From Caldilineae bacterium (GTDB lineage Bacteria > Chloroflexota > Anaerolineae > Epilineales > Epilineaceae), in contig JACKBJ010000011.1 in NCBI GenBank assembly GCA_020634625.1, positions 48,674 through 112,673 on the forward strand: a stretch of 64,000 nucleotides of DNA. Reading direction: 5' to 3'. This document shows, in pieces, positions 56,463-64,000 of this stretch. How positions within the stretch are numbered: position 1 is the first letter of the stretch; every line of letters begins with the position of its first letter. Made by a program: the position numbers and the translations under genes. The notes beneath the pieces are model-generated. The model did not search any database. It had not been told where the DNA came from and saw only the letters and a list, made by a program, of their open reading frames with translations.

Positions 56463-56618
56463 AGGTGCTGTTAATGTTGTAGTAACCGATGCTTGCGAGT
56501 GAGCGGGGCTTGCCCGGCGCTTGCAGCCCAACGTGGCCCCGGGGGTCGCAGCGGGATCCGTGACGCGGTCGCCGCCCTGGCGAAGCCAATCAGACATCTT
56601 TACATGGAGGATTTTCCG
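56463..56618 (+). other. Long, GC-rich leader of the LysM gene (possible structured RNA)
   Basis: The 363-bp gap 56256-56618 holds the PhoB-like repeat, the promoter and this 156-nt leader. The leader has several G/C blocks able to pair (for example around 56505-56545) and a purine-rich GGATCCGTGACG near 56560. Cell-wall LysM genes in other bacteria are often under ydaO-type c-di-AMP riboswitches, but I could not fit that consensus by eye. Confidence 0.3.
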
Positions 56619-57113
56619 ATGAAGTCTCGAGTCCTGTTCCTCGCGCTGGCCGTCTTCTTCGCCGGAGCCCTGTTCGCCGCCCTGCCGGCCAAGCCGGCCA
56701 GCGCCAACTACGGCAACGTGCACTGCGTCCAGTACGGCGAGACGCTCTATGGCATCGGTCGCGCCTACGGCGTGTCGCCCTGGGCCATCGCCCAGTACAA
56801 CGGCCTCTACAACCCGAACTACGTCCGCGCCGGCACCTGCCTGAGCATCCCGGCCGGCGGTGGCCATCACGGCGGCCCGATGCCCGGCCATGGCGCCCCG
56901 TGGCCGGGACATGGCGCTCCGATGCCCGGCCATGGCGCTCCGATGCCCGGCCACGGCCATCAGACCGGCTGGCACATCGTGAAGTACGGCGAGACGCTGT
57001 ACAGCATCGGCCGCTGGTACGGGGTCTCGCCCTGGGCCATCGCCAAGGCCAACGGGCTGTACAACGTCAACTACATTCGCGCCGGTCAGTCGCTCTACAT
57101 CCCGGGCTACTAG
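56619..57113 (+). CDS. Secreted protein with two LysM domains
   Basis: A 164-aa exported peptidoglycan-binding protein. The signal peptide MKSRVLFLALAVFFAGALFA ends near ASA. Two LysM units, VQYGETLYGIGRAYGVSPWAI and VKYGETLYSIGRWYGVSPWAI, each closing with N(Y/V)NY(V/I)RAGxxLxIP, flank a His/Gly/Pro-rich linker of repeated GAPMPGH units (about residues 85-120). No catalytic domain, so it may act as a wall-bound structural or spore/sheath-type protein. ATG 56619 has GGAGG 8 nt upstream, giving one of the best ribosome sites in the window; strong promoter and long leader suggest high, regulated expression. Confidence 0.9.
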   Translation: MKSRVLFLALAVFFAGALFAALPAKPASANYGNVHCVQYGETLYGIGRAYGVSPWAIAQYNGLYNPNYVRAGTCLSIPAGGGHHGGPMPGHGAPWPGHGAPMPGHGAPMPGHGHQTGWHIVKYGETLYSIGRWYGVSPWAIAKANGLYNVNYIRAGQSLYIPGY

Positions 57114-57140
57114 ACCTCCCGACCGCCTCGGGCGCGAATC

Positions 57141-57184
57141 CAAGACAGACGGCCGAGGGCTGCCCGCCTCGGCCGTCTGTCTTG
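57141..57184. terminator. Bidirectional terminator hairpin
   Basis: Perfect 18-bp stem (57141-57158 with 57167-57184) and 8-nt loop between the convergent LysM and YLP-motif genes. The right side is followed by CTGTTTGC on the plus strand. Confidence 0.75.
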
Positions 57185-57203
57185 CTGTTTGCACCCGGTG
57201 CGC

Positions 57204-58982
57204 CTAGTTGCCGCGGCGGCACATCGGCAGGTAGATCGTCGGGGCCTCGGGCGGTGGCGGCGTCGCCGTCGCGGGATCGACCGGCATCGTGGCCGAGGGC
57301 GTGATGCCCGGCTCCGTCGTCGGGCTGGGCGGCTCGGGCGTGTCGCTGGGCTCCGGGGTGTCGGTGGCCGGCTCGGGCGTGCCGGTGGGCGGGGTCTCGC
57401 CGCCGCCGCCCGGCACCGGGACGGCCCATTCGATCAGGCTGTCCGGACCCCAGCGGCCCCAGCTGTTGGCGGCCGCGAAGGCCGTCTCGTAGTCGAGCAC
57501 CGCCACCGGGCTCGAGGACTCCAGCAGGGCCTGCTCGGTCTGCTGGCCGGCCGCGACGGACAGCAGGCGCAGGCCGCCGGCCGGCAGGGTCTGCGCCTGC
57601 GCGGCGGAGCGTCGACCGGCGCCGTCCAGCAGCGCGAAGTCGAGCGCGGCCGGGGCCTCGCCGGGGTTGAAGACCAGCAGGTACTGGCTGCGTCCGTCGC
57701 TCGCGCGGCCGCTGGTCGACACCGCCCAGGCGGTCGACAGGTCCTCCGGGCCGAAGGCGTTGTAGCCCGAGCTGGCCTTGGCCACCTGGCCGTCGAAGAT
57801 CTCCTCGACCGCCGCGGCCAGCACCCGGCCGCTGGCGCTGATGGTGGCGCTGCCGTAGAAGCCGCGGTTGGTGCCGCTGCCGCGGGGCAGGCCCGGCGCC
57901 GCGACGCTGCCGCGCTTGCGGGTCGAGAGGTCGATGAAGGCCGCGCTGCGGGCCTCGATGCGCAGGCTCTGCTCGATGGTCTGGCCGGCGCCGGCCGGGC
58001 TGTCGGCCGCGCCGACGTAGCGGATGGTCAGGTCGACGGCGCTGTTCTCGCGGTTGGCGATGCCGATCAGGCTGTCGCCCAGGTAGTTGGCGCGCACCAG
58101 GGGCAGGTGCTGCACCCGGTTGGCCAGGCCGGCCGGCCGGGCCCGCAGGGCCGAGGTGCCGATGCCGCCGAGCTCGTCGCCGTAGGTCACCACCGCGATC
58201 GGCTCCTGGGCCGAGAAATGGATGGCGTTGAGGTAGCCGTCGCCGGCGTTGACCGGCAGGTCGTCGAACTGGGCGTCGAAGCGCATGTCGTACTCGGCCG
58301 ACTCCTCGCCGTCGAGGCGTAGGGTCATCGACTTCTCGAGGCCGCCGGCCCGGTCGAAGAAGTTCAGCTCGACCTGGTTCACGTCCGAGGCCGTGTTGGC
58401 GTTGCGGATGTGCAGGTTGCTGCTGTAGGAATAGACGTCGCGCGCCGCCAGCGGCAGGATCAGCTCGGTGCCGCGCTCGGGCGCGGCGTAGCTGAAGGCC
58501 GAGCCGCCCTCGGGCCATTCGCCGCGGGTCAGGACGCCGACCTCGCCGTTGGCCTCGACCCGCACCGAGTAGCTGCCCAGCCCCACCTGGCGCTGGCGCT
58601 TGAGCGGCAGGCTGGCCGCGCCGCGCGCGCCGAGGGCCTGCTGCAGCGCGCGCTCCTTCTGGTCGAAGTCGACCAGATAGGCCTTGACGTCCAGGGCGCT
58701 ACCGCCCCGGTTGACCAGGTCGATGGCGCTGTAGCCGAAGCCGACCATGCCGGCCGGCGCCTGGCCGGCGCCGAGGCGGGCGGCGCCCAGCTCGGCCGTG
58801 GTGTAGCCGCGGGTCTGGACGTTGGGCAGGTAGTAGGTCCGGGCCTGCTGCCGGGGCGCGGCGTCGGCCGGCCGGTCGACGGCCAGCTGGGTCAGGCCGG
58901 TCAGGGCGGCGCCCAGCGCGGCCAGGGCCAGCAGGCCGGCCAGCGGCCGGCGCGGGGGTCGGGGGAGGGCGTGGGACATCAT
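57204..58982 (-). CDS. Secreted YLP-motif protein of unknown function
   Basis: Exported protein of 592 aa. A basic start and hydrophobic LAGLLALAALGAALTGL form the signal peptide, followed closely by TYYLPNVQTRGY. The body (about 60-510) is beta-rich without a family I recognise; it contains repeated (F/Y)xSAxIxN(R/S)G-like and SSGYNAFG segments that suggest several similar beta-sandwich units. A Pro/Thr/Glu linker (TPEPATDTPEPSDTPEPPSP) leads to the C-terminal IYLPMCRRGN. ATG 58982 is chosen for the AGGAG about 11 nt upstream; the longer frame to 59081 is Pro/Arg-rich and runs past the promoter. Confidence 0.75.
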   Translation of the reverse strand: MMSHALPRPPRRPLAGLLALAALGAALTGLTQLAVDRPADAAPRQQARTYYLPNVQTRGYTTAELGAARLGAGQAPAGMVGFGYSAIDLVNRGGSALDVKAYLVDFDQKERALQQALGARGAASLPLKRQRQVGLGSYSVRVEANGEVGVLTRGEWPEGGSAFSYAAPERGTELILPLAARDVYSYSSNLHIRNANTASDVNQVELNFFDRAGGLEKSMTLRLDGEESAEYDMRFDAQFDDLPVNAGDGYLNAIHFSAQEPIAVVTYGDELGGIGTSALRARPAGLANRVQHLPLVRANYLGDSLIGIANRENSAVDLTIRYVGAADSPAGAGQTIEQSLRIEARSAAFIDLSTRKRGSVAAPGLPRGSGTNRGFYGSATISASGRVLAAAVEEIFDGQVAKASSGYNAFGPEDLSTAWAVSTSGRASDGRSQYLLVFNPGEAPAALDFALLDGAGRRSAAQAQTLPAGGLRLLSVAAGQQTEQALLESSSPVAVLDYETAFAAANSWGRWGPDSLIEWAVPVPGGGGETPPTGTPEPATDTPEPSDTPEPPSPTTEPGITPSATMPVDPATATPPPPEAPTIYLPMCRRGN

Positions 58983-59076
58983 GCTTGGGCTGCTCCTGGG
59001 CGGTCGATCGGGGGCGGGATCGCCGGCGCCTCGTGGGCGCCGCGGCTCGGGGGGGCGGGTCAGCTTCGCGTCAGGC

Positions 59077-59106
59077 AGCATAGCACAGTGCCGGCGGCTG
59101 ACTCAA
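59077..59106 (-). promoter_or_regulatory. Promoter of the YLP-motif protein gene
   Basis: Minus-strand TTGAGT (59101-59106), 18-bp spacer, extended -10 TGC-TATGCT (59077-59082), about 95 bp before the start. Confidence 0.6.
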
Positions 59107-59228
59107 CGATCGCCGGGACGCGCGTTTGCGATCGGGGCTGCCGTGCATAAGGTTATGGCCCGCTCCGCCCGGCCCAGGCCCGGGCTCGACCGACGCTCCG
59201 TCGCCGCCAGCAGCAGGAACGAGATCCC

Positions 59229-61808
59229 GTGACCAAGCTCGTCATCGTCGAATCGCCGACCAAGGCCAAGACCATCAGCGGCTACCTGCCCAAGGACTAT
59301 GTCGTGATGGCCTCGATGGGTCACGTGCGTGACCTGCCCTCCTCGGCGGCCGAGATCCCGAAGGCGGTGCGCGGCGAGTCCTGGGCCCGGCTGGGCGTCG
59401 ACGTCGAGGAGGGCTTCGCGCCGCTCTACGTCATCTCGCCCAAGCGGCGCGACACGATCAAGAAGCTGAAGACGGCGCTGAAGGATGCCGACGAGCTGAT
59501 CATCGCAACCGACGAGGACCGGGAGGGCGAGAGCATCGGCTGGCACCTGGTCGAGGTGCTGCAGCCCAAGGTGCCGGTCAAGCGGATGGTCTTCCACGAG
59601 ATCACCCGCGAGGCCATCGAGCGGGCGCTGTCGGAGACGCGCCAGATCGACGACCACCTGGTGCGGGCCCAGGAGACGCGGCGCATCCTCGACCGCCTGG
59701 TCGGCTACACGCTGTCGCCGCTGCTGTGGAAGAAGATCGCGCCCAAGCTCTCGGCCGGCCGGGTGCAGTCGGTGGCGGTGCGGCTGCTGGTCGAGCGCGA
59801 GCGCGAGCGGCACGCCTTCGTCAAGAGCGGCTACTGGGACCTGGCGGCGAGCCTGGCCAAGCAGCCCGACAGGCCGGCCGAGCGCTTCGGCGCGGCGCTG
59901 AGCCATGTCGGCGGCAAGGCGGTGGCCACGGGCAAGGACTTCGACGCCGACACCGGCCAGGTGGCCGCCGGCCGCGACGTGCTGGTGCTGGACGAGGCCG
60001 CCGCGCGGGCCTTGAAGGCCCGCCTGGAGGGCGCCGACTGGGCCGTGACGGCGGTCGAGTCGCGCCAGGCCACGCGCAGCCCCTCGCCGCCCTTCACCAC
60101 CAGCACGCTGCAGCAGGAGGCCGGCCGCAAGCTGCGCCTGAGCGCGCGCGACACCATGCGGGTGGCCCAGTCGCTGTACGAGCAGGGCTTCATCACCTAC
60201 CACCGCACCGACTCGGTCCACCTCTCGGACGAGGCGGTCGACGGCGCCCGCGGCCGCATCACCGATCTCTACGGCAAGGACTACCTGAGCCCCAAGCCGC
60301 GGCAGTTCAAGACCAAGTCGCGCAACGCCCAGGAGGCGCACGAGGCGATCCGGCCGGCCGGCGGCGAGATGAAGCCGGTGGCCGAGCTGCCGCTCTCGGG
60401 CCGCGAGGCCGCGCTCTACGACCTGATCTGGAAGCGCAGCATGGCCACCCAGATGGCCGAGGCGCGGCTGGAGTTCGCCAGCGTGACCATCGAGGCGGCC
60501 GACGCGGTCTTCCGCGCCCGCGGCCGCCGGGTGCTCTTCCCCGGCTTCTTCCGGGCCTACGTCGAGGGCTCGGACGACCCCGAGGCGGCCATCGAGGACC
60601 AGGACGCGCCGCTGCCCGAGCTGAAGCAGGGCGAGGCCTTGAGCCTGCGCGAGCTGGAGGCGGTGGGCCACGAGACCAAGCCGCCGGCGCGCTTCACCGA
60701 GGCGGCGCTGGTCAAGGCCCTGGAGGCCAACGGCGTGGGCCGGCCGAGCACCTATGCCTCGATCATCAGCACCATCCAGGACCGCGGCTACGTCCAGAAG
60801 CAGGGCAGCGCCCTGACGCCGACCTTCACCGCCTTCGCCGTGACCGGCCTGCTCGAGAGCGACTTCGAGAGCCTGGTGAACGTGGGCTTCACGGCCGAGA
60901 TGGAGGAGGACCTGGACCACATCGCCGAGGGCAAGGTCGACTGGCAGACCTACCTGGCCCGCTTCTTCCAGGGCGAGAAGGGCCTGGAGAGCCTGGTCGG
61001 GCTGGCCGGCGACATGGTCGACCCGCGCAGCGCCAGCACGGTCGCGCTGGGCGAGGTGCGGGTGCGCATCGGCCGCTTCGGCCCCTACCTGGAGCGCGGC
61101 GAGGGCGATGCGCGCATGACGGCCGCCCTGCCCGAGGACCTGGCGCCGGGCGACCTGACGCCCGAGCTGGCCGAGGAGCTGCTCGAGAAGGGCCAGACCG
61201 GTCCCGAGGCCCTGGGCGAGGACCCCGCCACGGGGCAGCCGGTCTACCTCAAGGACGGCCCCTACGGCCCCTACGTCCAGCGCGGCGAGGACGGAACGGG
61301 CAAGGACCGCCCGCCGCGGGTCTCGCTGCCCAAGGACGTGCCGGCCGAGACGGTCGACCTGGCCCTGGCGCTGCGCCTGCTGGAGCTGCCGCGGCTCCTG
61401 GGCGAGCACCCCGAGTCGGGCAAGGAGGTTCGGGCCGGCATCGGCCGCTTCGGCCCCTACGTGGTCCACGACGGCGTCTTCGCCAGCCTGAAGAAGGAAG
61501 ACGACGTGCTCGAGATCGACCTGGCGCGCGGCCTGGAGCTGCTGGCCGCCAAGGCCGCCCGCGGCCCCGGCCGCGGCCGGGCCACCACGGCCAACGTGCT
61601 CAAGGCCCTGGGCGAGCACCCCGACGACAAGGAGCCGGTGAACATCCTGGACGGCCGCTACGGTCCCTACGTCAAGCACGGCAAGACCAACGCCTCGCTG
61701 CCCAAGGACGCCGACCCCCAGGCCTACACCCTGGCCGACGCGCTCAAGCTGCTGAGCGAGAAGCGCGGCCGCGGCGGGCCGATCAAGCGCTCGCGGGTGG
61801 GCGAGTAG
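59229..61808 (+). CDS. topA: DNA topoisomerase I
   Basis: Type IA topoisomerase relaxing negative supercoils, 859 aa. The Toprim domain has VIVESPTKAKTI and TDEDREGE, the active-site tyrosine is Y324 in FITYHRTDS, and SAGRVQSVAVRLL and GVGRPSTYASII mark the DNA-binding core. The C-terminal region carries four Topo_C repeats (IGRFGPYLERG, DGPYGPYVQRG, IGRFGPYVVHDG, DGRYGPYVKHG) instead of Cys4 zinc fingers, a form seen in several phyla. Start is a GTG at 59229 with AGGAA upstream. A weak promoter TTGCGA-N16-TAAGGT lies at 59126-59153. Confidence 0.97.
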   Translation: MTKLVIVESPTKAKTISGYLPKDYVVMASMGHVRDLPSSAAEIPKAVRGESWARLGVDVEEGFAPLYVISPKRRDTIKKLKTALKDADELIIATDEDREGESIGWHLVEVLQPKVPVKRMVFHEITREAIERALSETRQIDDHLVRAQETRRILDRLVGYTLSPLLWKKIAPKLSAGRVQSVAVRLLVERERERHAFVKSGYWDLAASLAKQPDRPAERFGAALSHVGGKAVATGKDFDADTGQVAAGRDVLVLDEAAARALKARLEGADWAVTAVESRQATRSPSPPFTTSTLQQEAGRKLRLSARDTMRVAQSLYEQGFITYHRTDSVHLSDEAVDGARGRITDLYGKDYLSPKPRQFKTKSRNAQEAHEAIRPAGGEMKPVAELPLSGREAALYDLIWKRSMATQMAEARLEFASVTIEAADAVFRARGRRVLFPGFFRAYVEGSDDPEAAIEDQDAPLPELKQGEALSLRELEAVGHETKPPARFTEAALVKALEANGVGRPSTYASIISTIQDRGYVQKQGSALTPTFTAFAVTGLLESDFESLVNVGFTAEMEEDLDHIAEGKVDWQTYLARFFQGEKGLESLVGLAGDMVDPRSASTVALGEVRVRIGRFGPYLERGEGDARMTAALPEDLAPGDLTPELAEELLEKGQTGPEALGEDPATGQPVYLKDGPYGPYVQRGEDGTGKDRPPRVSLPKDVPAETVDLALALRLLELPRLLGEHPESGKEVRAGIGRFGPYVVHDGVFASLKKEDDVLEIDLARGLELLAAKAARGPGRGRATTANVLKALGEHPDDKEPVNILDGRYGPYVKHGKTNASLPKDADPQAYTLADALKLLSEKRGRGGPIKRSRVGE

Positions 61809-61948
61809 CGCGCCGGCACGGGTTCTCGGCCCAGCGATCGGCCGGGCGATCGGCCGGCCGCAGGATGTCCAATCCGAGCCTGCCGGCGTGTTGTAGCGGG
61901 TGACGCGGTCGAAGCAAGACCCGCCATCGCCACGAAGCGAGGCCCGCC

Positions 61949-63049
61949 ATGTCCCGCCGCCAGGCTGCCGCCGTCCTGACCCTGCTCCTGCCCCTCGGCC
62001 TGGCGCTTGCCGCGCCGGCTCTGGCTGACACCGCCGCCGACGCCAGCTCGACCGCCGTCATCCTCGCGCCGATCGATCCCAGCGACTGCACCCTCACGGT
62101 GACCCAGCGCGTCTGGCCGCCGCTGCTGCTGGCCGGCGAGGACCTGGACGTCGCCGTCCGCGTCGAGCCCTTCTGCCCGGTGATCGAGTCCTACCTGCAC
62201 GTGGTCCTGGTCCTGCCGGCTTCGAGCGAGGTGCCGGCGGGCGACCGACGAGCGCTTCGCGACCAGGCCCAGCGCCTGGTCGATCGGATCCTGGATCGCG
62301 GCCCGGGCTGCTGCGGCGAGGTCACGCAGGCGCGCGTGGGCATCGTCACCTACGACCAGGTGGCGCGCGAGGCCTGTCAGCCGACGGACGACGCCGAGGC
62401 GCTGCGACGCTGCGTGGACGGCGTCACCCGTGACCGTCCCGGTCACGACGTCGGACGTGGCCTGCAGAGCGGCGATCGCATGCTGCGGCGGGCTCGGGCC
62501 GACCATCCCGACGCCGTCGAGGTCTTGATCCTGGTGGCCGGCACCGAGAACCTGGCCGACTGCGCCCGCTTCGGCCGCACCGCCAGCAGCCTGAAGTCGC
62601 GCCAGGTTCTGGTCATCGGCGCCTGTGCCGGCGATGCCTGCGACCACGCATGCCTGCGCGGGCTGGCAAGCTCGGCGCGCTATGCCTACAGCCGTCTGGA
62701 TCAGGCGATCCGGGTCTTCGAGCCCATCAGCTGCGAATGCCTCAACATCGGCTTGCGCCTGCTGGCGCTGTCCCAAGCCCTGCCTCCCGGCCTGCGCTAC
62801 GTCGAGGGCTCGGCATCGCCGCCGATCGACGACGCCGCGCCGGAAGCAGCGCTCGGCTGGACCCGGAGCTTCGTCCCCAAGCAGGGCCTGACCTTGAGCT
62901 ATCGGGCCCGCCCGACGGGGCTCGGTTTCCAGACCTTCGCGCTCACCAGCACGATCACGTTCCGGGACGTGCGGAACCGCCCCGGCGCCGCGGCATCCGA
63001 AGCGCGCTTCGGCGTCGCCGTCTTCGATCCGCGGGCAATGGCGCCCTAG
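61949..63049 (+). CDS. Secreted degenerate vWA protein D
   Basis: Exported protein of 366 aa related to the vWA part of proteins A-C but without the propeller. After the signal peptide (AAVLTLLLPLGLALAAPALA) it has the same C-x28-C module, then a vWA-like domain (about 90-255) whose MIDAS start reads PASSE instead of D-x-S-x-S, so divalent-metal binding is unlikely. Unlike the others it has extra Cys pairs (GPGCCGE, ACAGDACDHAC, ISCEC), probably disulfides. The C-terminal region LPPGLRYVEGSASPP matches LPAGLRYLPGSARPA of protein B. ATG 61949 has GCGAGG upstream. Ligand unknown. Confidence 0.75.
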   Translation: MSRRQAAAVLTLLLPLGLALAAPALADTAADASSTAVILAPIDPSDCTLTVTQRVWPPLLLAGEDLDVAVRVEPFCPVIESYLHVVLVLPASSEVPAGDRRALRDQAQRLVDRILDRGPGCCGEVTQARVGIVTYDQVAREACQPTDDAEALRRCVDGVTRDRPGHDVGRGLQSGDRMLRRARADHPDAVEVLILVAGTENLADCARFGRTASSLKSRQVLVIGACAGDACDHACLRGLASSARYAYSRLDQAIRVFEPISCECLNIGLRLLALSQALPPGLRYVEGSASPPIDDAAPEAALGWTRSFVPKQGLTLSYRARPTGLGFQTFALTSTITFRDVRNRPGAAASEARFGVAVFDPRAMAP

Positions 63050-63143
63050 CGGCTCTCGTTCCGGCCGGGCCCGGTCGCGGGGCTGTCGCTCGGGCGTCGC
63101 GAGCGGGTCGCAATGGTCGATGACGGCCGGATTCGGGTCGTGC

Positions 63144-63149
63144 TAAGAT
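63144..63149 (+). promoter_or_regulatory. Extended -10 ahead of the DUF433 gene
   Basis: TGC-TAAGAT; -35 region weak. Start site would fall near 63157, where an in-frame ATG occurs. Confidence 0.4.
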
Positions 63150-63204
63150 GTTCGCGATGGCCGCTCGGCCGGTCGTTCGTTCGCAGCCCTGCTTGGAGCG
63201 TCTC

Positions 63205-63441
63205 GTGTCTCAAGAATGGATCGTGTCGGATCCCGATGTGATGATGGGCAAGCCGGTCGTGCGCGGGACACGCATCACGGTCGAGCTGATCCTCGAGCGG
63301 CTGGCGGCGGGCGAGAGCATCGCGCAGATCCTCGAGGCACATCCGAGGTTGTCGGAGGAGGCCGTGCGCGCGGCGATTGGATTTGCCTCGCGTGTGTTGC
63401 GTGCCGACGTCGTGTACCCGGTCACCGCCAAGGCGTCATGA
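63205..63441 (+). CDS. DUF433 protein, probable antitoxin
   Basis: Small DNA-binding-type protein, 78 aa. The core IVSDPDVMMGKPVVRGTRITVELILERLAAGESIAQILEAHPRLSEEAVRAAI is the DUF433 signature, the antitoxin partner of DUF5615 PIN-like toxins in many genomes. GTG 63205 is chosen for the GGAG 7 nt upstream; in-frame ATGs at 63148 and 63157 would add a 16-19-residue tail and fit a leaderless start. Its stop overlaps the ATG of the following toxin remnant by 4 bp (ATGA), the typical toxin-antitoxin arrangement. Confidence 0.85.
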   Translation: MSQEWIVSDPDVMMGKPVVRGTRITVELILERLAAGESIAQILEAHPRLSEEAVRAAIGFASRVLRADVVYPVTAKAS

Positions 63442-63625
63442 AGCTCGTCGCCGACGAGAACATCGACGTGCCGATCGTCGATGCGTTGCGCGGGTCCGCC
63501 TTGCCGGCTTGTCATCGAGCAGCAAGGCCGACATCGTGGTGAGCGCGATCGCCGCACACGGGAACGAGATGGTGGGGCGGTTCACCGTGTTGTCGGGCGG
63601 AGGCATCCGAATCCGCCGACTCTAG
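63438..63625 (+). pseudogene. Broken DUF5615 PIN-like toxin gene
   Basis: The first 20 codons (MKLVADENIDVPIVDALRG) are the start of a DUF5615 toxin with the conserved acidic DEN. Translation then runs into an unrelated stretch and stops at 63542. In another frame, the last 35 codons up to 63625 (KADIVVSAIAAHGNEMVGRFTV...GIRIRR) are the usual toxin C-terminus. About 60 middle codons of the family are absent, so an internal deletion with frame change has inactivated it. The junction is near 63490-63505. The adjacent antitoxin gene is intact. Confidence 0.75.
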
Positions 63626-63644
63626 GTTCCGGCCGGCACGCCGC

Positions 63645-63992
63645 CTAGTCGGAGCGCAGGAACTGCAGGCCCTGCGCGCCGTAGCGGTCGAGGTTGTAGA
63701 TGATCGCCTCGATGCGGTCCGGCGCCACCAGCTCGAAGGTGATGATGTCGGCCGAGTCCATCGGCTTGCCGTCGCGCGTGTCGAGCGCGACGATGGCCGT
63801 CGGCCGGTCGGGCGCGCCCGAGACCTGCCAGCTGCCCGTCTCGACCACCGGCACCGGCGAGGCCTCCGGCCGGCGGGTGCTCATCAGGGCCTGCAGGTTG
63901 CCGTTGAGCTCGAGCACCCGCTCGACCGGCCCCTCGGCGTCGACGGCCGACATGGCGTAGGTGCCGGCGAAGATGGCCGGGTCTTCGGGCAT
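63645..63992 (-). CDS. Hypothetical protein, possibly 5' partial
   Basis: At least 115 aa ending at 63645; the frame may continue beyond the right edge. FAGTYAM, RVLELNGNLQALM, GSWQVSGAPDRPTAIVAL and ADIITFELVAPDRIEAI suggest a small beta-barrel similar in rhythm to NlpE/META-type lipoprotein domains, but I cannot place it in a family. The upstream end containing any signal peptide is not visible. It is convergent with the toxin remnant. Confidence 0.55.
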   Translation of the reverse strand: MPEDPAIFAGTYAMSAVDAEGPVERVLELNGNLQALMSTRRPEASPVPVVETGSWQVSGAPDRPTAIVALDTRDGKPMDSADIITFELVAPDRIEAIIYNLDRYGAQGLQFLRSD

Positions 63993-64000
63993 GGCGGGAT

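Overview
The window is a GC-rich bacterial chromosome segment (about 70% G+C by eye) carrying only protein-coding genes; I found no rRNA, tRNA, insertion sequence, phage gene or CRISPR array. The gene content suggests a member of the Chloroflexota. Many large secreted proteins carry Pro/Thr-rich linkers and a short (I/V/L)(Y/W)LP(L/W)xxR motif, there is a tricorn-type protease, a three-subunit transhydrogenase and a zinc-finger-free topoisomerase I, and there are no lipid A genes apart from one LpxH-like phosphatase. This assignment is an inference from gene types, not from a marker phylogeny.

Layout. (1) 1-5.7 kb: end of an ABC/ECF ATPase gene, a DinG-type helicase, an aldo/keto reductase and a class V aminotransferase. 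(2) 5.8-17.2 kb, all minus strand: a pyrimidine cluster in transcription order pyrC-pyrB-pyrF-pyrE, then a ferredoxin, a DUF123 (GIY-YIG-like) protein and a secreted propeller protein, then pyrD-pyrK and a degenerate GDPD/FG-GAP secreted protein. It starts at a good sigma70-type promoter, followed by a leader ORF that runs through an intrinsic terminator and ends on the pyrC start codon. (3) 17.3-26.0 kb: TPM-like membrane protein, PAP phosphatase-like enzyme, two glycosyltransferases, DoxX-like protein, calcineurin-like phosphatase, DUF4349 lipoprotein. (4) 26.2-44.3 kb: tricorn protease, then a surface-protein region with three related propeller/vWA proteins (two adjacent), a YceI/MarR divergent pair with a clear operator, and a CotH/lamin-tail protein. 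(5) 44.6-56.3 kb: ftsH, pntAA-pntAB-pntB, an ACT protein, obg with a fused nadD-rdgB gene, a GAF-translin fusion, an LCP-family protein and a HemC-like protein lacking its cofactor cysteine. (6) 56.3-64 kb: a LysM protein with a long leader, a secreted YLP-motif protein, topA, a fourth degenerate vWA protein, a DUF433 antitoxin with a broken DUF5615 toxin, and a partial gene at the right edge.

How the genes fit together. Regions 2 and 5 are mostly housekeeping: UMP synthesis, NAD synthesis and NTP clean-up with ribosome GTPase Obg, NADPH generation, membrane proteolysis and DNA topology. Regions 3, 4 and 6 are mostly envelope: secreted beta-propellers, adhesin-like vWA modules, LysM, LCP and glycosyltransferases. 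The most notable observations are the attenuator-like pyr leader, an exactly conserved C-x28-C module ahead of the vWA domain in four proteins (two with a ruined metal site), the GAF-translin and NadD-RdgB fusions, a HemC-like protein without its catalytic residues, and several promoters whose predicted start site falls on or next to the start codon, suggesting leaderless mRNAs.
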